Assembly (NCBI GenBank): GCA_035373905.1
Contig: DAOSOK010000017.1
Span: 50,049 to 114,048, forward strand
DNA: 64,000 nucleotides
Source: Candidatus Ozemobacteraceae bacterium
GTDB taxonomy: Bacteria; Muiribacteriota; Ozemobacteria; Ozemobacterales; Ozemobacteraceae
Reading direction: 5' to 3'
The notes under the pieces are model-generated. The model saw nothing but the letters and a program-made list of their open reading frames with translations, made no database searches and was not told the DNA's origin. A program made the translations under genes and the position numbers. Of this stretch, positions 58,516 to 64,000 are shown one piece after another (within the stretch, counting starts at the first letter, position 1; each line of letters begins with the position of its first letter).

Positions 58516-60417
58516 CTACTTCTTTTCGGTGCCCGATGGGTCGGGCTTCGGTGCCTCCGCGCCTTTCGCCGACGTTTCGTTTCCGGCGGGAATGACCGGG
58601 GGATACGGCTGGGATGAGGGCGTTCCCTTTGCGGCGGGCTCGCTTCCCGGAGGGATGACCGGGGGATACGGCTGGGACGAGGGCGTTCCCTTGCCGGGCG
58701 GCTCGTTACCGGCGGGGATGATCGGCGGGTACGGCTGCGAGGACGGGGTGTTGCCGATCGCCATCATGGGCGGATACGGCTGTCCTTCGAGACTGCCGCC
58801 GGCGGGGCCGTGGCTTTCCTCGGCCTCGGCCGGGTCCTGTTTGAGGACCATGTCGCCGGTATCGCCGACCTTCTCGAAATACTGGAACAACTTTTTCTCG
58901 AACGCCTGCAGGAACGCATCGACGCAGCCGGGGTCGAACTGCTTCCCCGAGAATTTTTTCAACTCCGCCACGGCGGTGTTGAAGCTGAGTCCTTTGCGGT
59001 AGGGGCGGTTGGTCGTCATGGCGTCGAACGCGTCGGCGACGCAGATGATGCGCGCGATCAGCGGGATCTCCTCGCCCTTGAGGTGGTCGGGGTAGCCGCG
59101 TCCGTCGTAATACTCGTGGTGATGCTTGACGCCGGGCACCTTGTCGGCGAGAAAATCGACGGGGCGCAGGATCTTGGCGCCGATTTCGGGGTGCTTCTTG
59201 ATGATCGCGTATTCCTCGTCGGTCAGCCGCGACGGCTTCCGGATGATGCTGTCGTTGATGCCGATCTTGCCGACGTCGTGAAGCAGACCGGCGTATCGAA
59301 CCGCGTCGATCTCCTTGCGGTTCATGTTGATCTCTTCGGCGATGGCGACGGAATACTGGGTGACGCGCCGGGAATGGCCCTGCGTGTACGGATCTTTCGC
59401 GTCGATCGCGGTCGCGAGAACCTCGATCGTCGACAGGTAGACCTTCTGGATGTTCTCATACAGCCGCGCGTTGTCGATGGCCGACACCGCCTGGTTCGCG
59501 AGCGCCTCGAGAATCTCGACGTCGTGATCGTTGAACGGGATGTCGCCGGTGCGGTTGAGAACCTGCAGGACGCCGATCACCTCGTCTTTCAGGCGCATCG
59601 GCACGCAGATCATCGACCGCGTGACGAAGCCCGATTTCTTGTCGGCGCCCTTGAAGAACCGCGGGTCTTTCGCCGTGTCGGGCACGATGACGGGCTTGTT
59701 CTCCTTGGCGCACCAGCCTGCGAGGCCGGTTCCCATCGGGAGGCGGATCTCCTGGAGCTTGGAGCCGACGTTCGGGTCGCCCTGAACGATGTGGAAATAC
59801 AGTTCGTTGGTCTGCCGGTCGACGAGATAGACGGTCGATGTTTCGCATCGCATGACCTTCGTGGCCATCTGCATGATCTTGCGCAGCAGGTCGTTCAGGT
59901 CGAGGGTCGAGCTGATCGCCTTGCCGATCTCGAGCAACGTCGCCAGTTCGGCCATCTGGAGCTTGACGAGCTCGACTTCCATGAAGCGGCCGATCGCGTC
60001 GGCGGCGATGCTTCGGAACTCGTCGATGCCGTAATCGAAGGTGCGCGTCTCGGTGACGGGCAGGATCAGCGCGCCGAACGGCAGCAGCTCGTCGCCGATC
60101 GGGATGAAATACCGGCGGCTGCCTTCCAGGGTCGAGACGATTTCGCTGGAGATCGGCAGATTGCCGAGCTTTGCGGCGGTGAACGATTTGCAGTAGGCGG
60201 TCAGGGAAGCGGCGTCGAAGCCGTCCGAGAAGCGCACACGCGTCTGCTTCGAGGCGACGTCGTAAAACAGGACGGCAAACCCCGGCTGGCCCGACAGTTC
60301 GCGGGCCGCCTTGCTGAGAATGGCAAGCAGCGAGTCGGAATCTTTGGCGTTGGCGAGAATGTCGCGCTGGGTCTTGTAAAGGACCTGCACCACGTCACCG
60401 CCGGAAGCTTCGACCAC
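58516..60417 (-). CDS. GAF-HD-GYP protein (cyclic-di-GMP phosphodiesterase type)
   Basis: The protein has 633 residues. An N-terminal region (about 10-145) has GAF-like character. A clear GAF domain (about 155-318) and an HD-GYP domain (about 325-510) follow, with HDVGK (380-384) and HHEYYDGRGYP (433-443) both intact. It should hydrolyse cyclic-di-GMP to pGpG or GMP, under GAF control, in the cytoplasm. The last ~90 residues are repeats of QPYPPVIPAGNE-type units. The GTG start has AAGGAG 10 bases upstream. Confidence 0.93.
   Translation of the reverse strand: MVEASGGDVVQVLYKTQRDILANAKDSDSLLAILSKAARELSGQPGFAVLFYDVASKQTRVRFSDGFDAASLTAYCKSFTAAKLGNLPISSEIVSTLEGSRRYFIPIGDELLPFGALILPVTETRTFDYGIDEFRSIAADAIGRFMEVELVKLQMAELATLLEIGKAISSTLDLNDLLRKIMQMATKVMRCETSTVYLVDRQTNELYFHIVQGDPNVGSKLQEIRLPMGTGLAGWCAKENKPVIVPDTAKDPRFFKGADKKSGFVTRSMICVPMRLKDEVIGVLQVLNRTGDIPFNDHDVEILEALANQAVSAIDNARLYENIQKVYLSTIEVLATAIDAKDPYTQGHSRRVTQYSVAIAEEINMNRKEIDAVRYAGLLHDVGKIGINDSIIRKPSRLTDEEYAIIKKHPEIGAKILRPVDFLADKVPGVKHHHEYYDGRGYPDHLKGEEIPLIARIICVADAFDAMTTNRPYRKGLSFNTAVAELKKFSGKQFDPGCVDAFLQAFEKKLFQYFEKVGDTGDMVLKQDPAEAEESHGPAGGSLEGQPYPPMMAIGNTPSSQPYPPIIPAGNEPPGKGTPSSQPYPPVIPPGSEPAAKGTPSSQPYPPVIPAGNETSAKGAEAPKPDPSGTEKK
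58575..58790. repeat. 63-bp tandem repeat inside the HD-GYP gene
   Basis: Units begin at about 58592, 58655 and 58718 (63-base spacing), with a shorter fourth unit about 48 bases later. They encode a 21-residue unit with the core SSQPYPPVIPAGNE and a Lys-Gly-Thr-Pro link. Unit-to-unit DNA similarity is high, suggesting recent expansion. Confidence 0.8.
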
Positions 60418-60468
60418 CCGTTTTTTTCTCCTTGAGCAACGGCCTGCGTTGAACGCGAGCCCGAGCAG

Positions 60469-60474
60469 ATTTTA
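60469..60474 (-). promoter_or_regulatory. Putative -10 box for the HD-GYP gene
   Basis: On the minus strand TATGGTAAAAT contains TAAAAT, 51 bases before the GTG start at 60417. A TTGAAC upstream is too close (14 bases) to be a normal -35. Confidence 0.35.
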
Positions 60475-60512
60475 CCATATTTCCATCCGTTCAATGGAAT
60501 CGACGTTTTGTT

Positions 60513-61304
60513 TCACGGGTTCGCCACGAGACGCAGGCGTTCGAGCGAATCCGCCCGGCCGTTCTCGGCGAGGTGAAGTCTGACCGCATCGATCAGAACC
60601 CGTTCCGGAGGCAGCGATGAGCCTCCCCGCAGATGTTCTCGATGCTGCCACCAGGCGTCTGGCGGGATGCCGTTGATCGCCGACTCTTCGGCTGCGACAC
60701 CCGCATCGGGAACGCATGCCCGGCCGTTTCGAACGGTAGGATGGCCCGCGATGCAGCCCAGACCGGTTCCGATCACGTGGATCGGCCTGCCAAGAGGGGA
60801 GGCACGCCATGCGAGCGCTTGCTTCAGCTCCAGACCGGGGCCGTGGATGTCGATCACTATGGGCAGTCGGTCGGGAAGCGAACGCTCGAACGGGATGAGC
60901 GTTTCCCACGCCGGCTCGACGGGAAAACGGTCGTCTCCGGTGTCGAGCGAGACGATCCAGCAGGCTCCGGCGGGAGTTTCCAGCTTCACCGACCCCTTTC
61001 CGGGGGCTCCGGGAGGGAGATTCAACGGCCGGATGATCGGTCTCGCGGGATTGTCCGAGGCCAGAAACTCGCGCACGGCAGGCCTCGCCAGGGATTTCGC
61101 CCCGAGCGTGATAACGTCGATTCCACTGTCAAAGAGCCGTTCGACGTGACCCGCCGGTCGGCCGCCGGTTCCGAAGAGACCGGAGGCATTGCAGATCACG
61201 GCCGTCTGACCGTCTCCCTCGCAGCAGGCGGACGACGTCAGAGACCGCAGATCGGACGCGCGGATCTCCCGGGTCATCACCCCCAGCACGAGCAAAGACA
61301 GCAT
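60513..61304 (-). CDS. Exported degenerate YmdB-family (calcineurin-like phosphodiesterase) homologue
   Basis: Despite poor motifs, the whole length follows the YmdB/TIGR00282 template: GIDVITLGAKSLA for the family's GVDVITLGNHTWD, IIRPLNLPPGAPGKG for RPxNYPxxxPGxG, IDIHGPGLELKQALAW for DFHAEATSEKxA and VIGTGLG for VGTHTH. Metal ligands are replaced in nearly every position: Asn-His by Ala-Lys (69-70), Glu-Asn by Ser-Gly (41-42) and both His of GTHTH by Gly-Leu-Gly. Only the His of DIHG (154) remains. A hydrophobic N-terminus suggests export or membrane attachment. It is probably not an active phosphodiesterase. Confidence 0.72.
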   Translation of the reverse strand: MLSLLVLGVMTREIRASDLRSLTSSACCEGDGQTAVICNASGLFGTGGRPAGHVERLFDSGIDVITLGAKSLARPAVREFLASDNPARPIIRPLNLPPGAPGKGSVKLETPAGACWIVSLDTGDDRFPVEPAWETLIPFERSLPDRLPIVIDIHGPGLELKQALAWRASPLGRPIHVIGTGLGCIAGHPTVRNGRACVPDAGVAAEESAINGIPPDAWWQHREHLRGGSSLPPERVLIDAVRLHLAENGRADSLERLRLVANP

Positions 61305-61453
61305 AAGCCGCCTGAGTTTATCACAGAGAGATGCGGACCCTCAACTCAAAAGCCCCGAATTCCGGGAGACAATTTCCGGATTCACACGAAGCGTGCGGGA
61401 GGTGGAACGCAGAGGGAAACGACGATGACCCGGCGCGTGAAACGCCGGAACGA

Positions 61454-62977
61454 TCAGAAGTTCGAGAGCCAGCTGAAAATCAGCGATTTCTCGGTGATGT
61501 TGTTCGCGGTATGGGTGGTGTGTCGTTCGCGGCGGCTCTGGTAGCCGAGTTCGAGGCTCTGGGAGGTCGACAGCTGCTTTTCGACGCCGACGCGCCAGGT
61601 GTGCCGCGTGTTCGACGACAGCACGAGATCTTCGAACTGGTCGTATTTCGTGTCGAGCCACTCGTCCTTCAGGTGAAGCAGCCAGGTCGGAGTGAAAGGG
61701 TAGTCGTAGCCGAAAAGCATCTGATACTCGTCGGAATCCGCGAAAAAGGCCCGGGGCGTTCCGTATCTGGTCCTGGTGGCCTTGAGATTCAGACTGGCTG
61801 CGGTGCGCCGCCCGGTGAAATAGTTTTCCCACAGGAACGCGTCGACGCGGTAATCGTGCTCCTCGTGTGTGGAGTGGAGATACCGCTCGTCATACAGGGT
61901 CATCAGGTGCAGGAATCGTTCGGACGGCCGGTACTGCCCGGAAAGCGAAAGTCTGTTCGAATCGTGGTTGAACAGGGAATAGGCATCCGATTCCTTGTCG
62001 TGCCTGCGCGAGGAATACGTCTCCTCGAGCGTCAGGCTGGTCTGGCGGTTCGCCTCGTACGTCGCGCGGAAGGTGCCGGAAGGCTGATCGAACCCGTTGT
62101 CGATCGTCGTCCGGCGCTGTCGTTTCAGATTCCCCGTGAGGCCGAGATACAGCGCTCCGCGGGCGACGCGCGAGACGAATCGGGCCTGCGGATCGGGTTC
62201 GCCGGGGCGGCGGGTCCAGTCGGTATACGCGTTGACGGCTTTCCGGGTCGCCATGCCCGTCGGGATACGTTCGAACGTCGAGCGCTCGCCGCGGATCGAG
62301 TTGCTGACCGGCGTGTAGTGAAGCCGCTCGGGCAGGAACGCCGAGAGGTCGATCGAGAGATTGCCCTCCTCGTAGTTCGCGTCGCGGTCGTCGGCGAATT
62401 CGCGCTCTTCGTACGAGCCTTCGAAGCCGAGACCCGTGTGATCGCCCGCCCGGTGGTCGTACCGGATCTTCGCCATGTTCGATGTATAGTTGAATATATT
62501 TTCGATCGGAAGCCGGTAGGCGGCGTTCACGTAATCGAGCATGAGGAGGTCGGCCTCGCCGACCGAGAGGCCGTAGGTCAAATCGAACGTGTGGTCGAGC
62601 GCCGAGTATTTGTAGGTGTCGACGGCGAAGGCTTTCTCATCCTCGGGGCGATATCCCTGGTAGTGGAACGTCTCCCTGACGTCGATGAAATGTCGCTCCG
62701 ACAGGTCGCCGCGGAGGGTGAAGTTCAGATCCTGCACCGTGCTGACGAAGCTCTTGTCGTAAGCCGCCGGCTTCGCGACGGGCGCATACAGGGGGGCGGG
62801 ATACTCGACGGTGTAGGAGTCCTTGCGCGTGCTGTCGATGGCGGTCTTCGAGTCGTAATCCCACGCAGCGGTGAACCGCGAGGCGGCCGCCGGCCGAGGG
62901 CAGATGCAAAGCATCACCGCCAGAGCGGCTCCCAGAGCCGTCAGGCGGATGATCGCCGGGCGCTTGTTGTCGGCCAT
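61454..62977 (-). CDS. Large outer-membrane beta-barrel protein
   Basis: A signal peptide (about 1-32) is followed by about 475 residues of alternating amphipathic strands rich in Tyr, Arg, Asp and Thr (for example HFIDVRETFHYQGY, TFDLTYGLSVGEADLL, SLTLEETYSSRR, SLELGYQSRRERH). It ends IFSWLSNF with a C-terminal Phe. By length, about 22-26 strands are possible. No TonB box or plug is visible, so it is not an obvious TonB receptor. Substrate or role is unknown. It is upstream of the YmdB-like gene on the same strand (149-base gap). Confidence 0.8.
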   Translation of the reverse strand: MADNKRPAIIRLTALGAALAVMLCICPRPAAASRFTAAWDYDSKTAIDSTRKDSYTVEYPAPLYAPVAKPAAYDKSFVSTVQDLNFTLRGDLSERHFIDVRETFHYQGYRPEDEKAFAVDTYKYSALDHTFDLTYGLSVGEADLLMLDYVNAAYRLPIENIFNYTSNMAKIRYDHRAGDHTGLGFEGSYEEREFADDRDANYEEGNLSIDLSAFLPERLHYTPVSNSIRGERSTFERIPTGMATRKAVNAYTDWTRRPGEPDPQARFVSRVARGALYLGLTGNLKRQRRTTIDNGFDQPSGTFRATYEANRQTSLTLEETYSSRRHDKESDAYSLFNHDSNRLSLSGQYRPSERFLHLMTLYDERYLHSTHEEHDYRVDAFLWENYFTGRRTAASLNLKATRTRYGTPRAFFADSDEYQMLFGYDYPFTPTWLLHLKDEWLDTKYDQFEDLVLSSNTRHTWRVGVEKQLSTSQSLELGYQSRRERHTTHTANNITEKSLIFSWLSNF

Positions 62978-63328
62978 GATTCAGGTTTCTCTCGTCGAAG
63001 AAAAAGAATGCACCACTTCGTCTTTCGGCTGCCGGCTCCGAACTCCGAAGTCTTTTCCATCAAGGGCCATTTTCCGTCACATTCCGATGCACCATCTGTT
63101 GTAGGGGCGGGTTTCAAACCCGCCCTTGTGGGACAACGGCGGTGATTGGATTCGAACATTCCGGGGGTTCAGACCACGGGACGTGCCGAATCTTTCGGCA
63201 CCGTGTACGGAAAGTCGGCAGCCATGAACGGCAGAGAGGCTTGAATAAACATTTTTCAAGGTGGCATGCATATTGCGTTTCGCGTTGTCGCATTTCAAAA
63301 TTCAATCAGCTACCGGAGGAATGACCAC
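62978..63328. other. Gene-free divergent region
   Basis: The 351 bases between the beta-barrel gene and the small exported protein contain one palindromic repeat (63105-63125). Promoters for both neighbours are expected but none matches the consensus well. No RNA gene was recognised. Confidence 0.4.
63105..63125. repeat. Short palindromic repeat
   Basis: GGGCGGGTTT and AAACCCGCCC are perfect arms around a single C. The preceding TAGGG and the GGGCGGGTT arm also occur at the end of the element at 7654. Such sequences are a widespread class of bacterial intergenic palindrome. Confidence 0.7.
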
Positions 63329-63763
63329 ATGTTTTCACGCATCAGTCTGCTCGCCCTTCTCTGCGCGTTCTGCGTTGCCCTCGTCCCCGTTGCGGGCATG
63401 GCCCAGACGCAGGAACTGATCATCGTCGACGCCACGATCCGCGTTCTCGAGAGCGAGAAGGCGTTCATCGACGGGTATTGGGAAGTCACCGGTCTGATTT
63501 CCGAGATCGTGAACCTCGACGCCGACGAAGCCGGCCTGTCGGTCGACCAGAAGGCCGCCCTCGCCTATCTCCGCAAGAACGCGAAGCAGATCCGCCTCGA
63601 CGTCTTCTGCTCCAACGAAAAGCAGGAGATCATCCACCGCACCTTCCTCACCGTCGGCCACCCGAAGCCGGCCTCCTTCAACGTGAAGATCGCCGTCGAC
63701 CGCCGCACGATGAACAATACCTCCCGCTATATGGTTGCCGTCGTCGACCACGACCTGAAGTAA
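63329..63763 (+). CDS. Small exported protein of unknown function
   Basis: GGAGGA lies about 9 bases before the ATG. The signal peptide (about 1-25, ending GMA/Q) precedes a 119-residue mature domain of mixed strands and helices, including VDATIRVLESEKAFID and QEIIHRTFLTVGHPK. No family was recognised. An in-frame ATG 63 bases upstream would place a non-signal sequence first. Confidence 0.7.
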   Translation: MFSRISLLALLCAFCVALVPVAGMAQTQELIIVDATIRVLESEKAFIDGYWEVTGLISEIVNLDADEAGLSVDQKAALAYLRKNAKQIRLDVFCSNEKQEIIHRTFLTVGHPKPASFNVKIAVDRRTMNNTSRYMVAVVDHDLK

Positions 63764-63852
63764 TCCCCCTCTCTCGATCGACCTGCCCGTCGAGTCTCTC
63801 GGCCGGGCAGGTCGTATTTCAGGAACTATTGTTTCCTGCGCCATGATGCCCC

Positions 63853-63883
63853 CGTTCGCCCTGATCCTGTCGAAGGGCGAACG
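63853..63883. repeat. Palindromic repeat, short copy 4
   Basis: CGTTCGCCCT and AGGGCGAACG are inverted arms around GATCCTGTCGA, matching the first half of the elements at 221, 7654 and 54239. It lies just after the small exported protein. The rest of 63764-63945 holds nothing else I can support. Confidence 0.65.
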
Positions 63884-63945
63884 CATCGCACCGTCCCTCT
63901 CCCTTTTTCAAACTTCATCCTTCCCTCTTCAAACTTCCGCGCAGT

Positions 63946-64000
63946 CAGCAATTCTCACTATGCGTTCTAGAGCGAGTTTGCGCTTGACACCGGATCGATT
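63946..64000. mobile_element. Left end of a second copy of the 23-kb inverted-repeat element, cut by the window
   Basis: All 55 bases from 63946 to the window edge are identical to 23066-23120, while the bases just before differ (CGTG versus CAGT). The shared start marks the element's boundary and the rest lies outside the window. Confidence 0.75.

Noticed and set aside
1..64000. CRISPR arrays, prophage genes and rRNA genes
   Set aside because: No regularly spaced short repeats, integrase, capsid or terminase genes, or rRNA stretches were seen. The 63-bp tandem repeat at 58.6 kb lies inside a coding region.

Overview
This window is GC-rich (roughly 62% by eye), densely packed DNA from a bacterial chromosome. 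The organism looks like a diderm, probably from an uncultured or little-studied phylum. Evidence for two membranes: an LptF/G-type LPS permease, beta-barrel proteins ending in aromatic residues, a LysM porin-like protein and an AMIN-domain protein. Some of it is also Firmicutes-like: a spoVG-glmU-prs order, tmk near a YaaR/DUF327 gene, SLH domains and a LiaX/YvlB-like DUF4097 protein. A Riflebacteria/Ozemobacteria-type genome would fit, but that is an inference from general character. No rRNA or marker tree is available here.

Layout. 1-7.6 kb: the end of typA, a glycosyltransferase, a membrane protein, a TPR-polysaccharide deacetylase fusion, a LOG-family protein, glycyl-tRNA synthetase and an orphan DNA methyltransferase, punctuated by palindromic repeats. 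7.9-14 kb is accessory: a DUF4097 protein, a lipoprotein, a coiled-coil protein, a YpsA-like SLOG protein, two tandem Cys-rich paralogues of unknown function and a divergent sigma-like gene followed by a 40-residue membrane peptide. 14-23 kb: RNase II/R, pdxA, a CorC/HlyC-type protein, a MATE transporter, a secreted protein with a DnaJ-type zinc module, a SUKH protein and a LysM barrel. 23-36 kb: a 313-bp inverted-repeat element, PIN-PhoH overlapping three minor-pilin genes, a FecR-like protein, uvrA, GT-C type membrane proteins, radA and a CYTH enzyme.

35.9-53.3 kb is a long, mostly co-directional housekeeping run: lptF/G, argS, a zinc-ribbon TPR protein, an RsbW/STAS partner-switching pair, tmk, a GAF-GGDEF cyclase, DUF327, rapZ, spoVG, tRNA-Gln, a short glmU, prs and a TPR lipoprotein. 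Start-stop overlaps suggest that many of these are translationally coupled. 53-64 kb: a radical SAM protein, a three-gene envelope operon (zinc-ribbon/SLH, AMIN, SLH), a zinc-ribbon protein, a GAF-HD-GYP protein with a repeat tail, an exported degenerate YmdB homologue, a large beta-barrel protein and a small exported protein. The window ends inside a second copy of the 23-kb repeat.

Cyclic-di-GMP can plausibly be made (GGDEF, 43.1 kb) and degraded (HD-GYP, 58.5 kb) from genes in this window. The most notable unknowns are the Cys-rich pair with its sigma-like neighbour, the catalytically stripped YmdB homologue, the cytosol-to-periplasm zinc-ribbon/SLH operon and the repeated element at 23 kb and the right edge.
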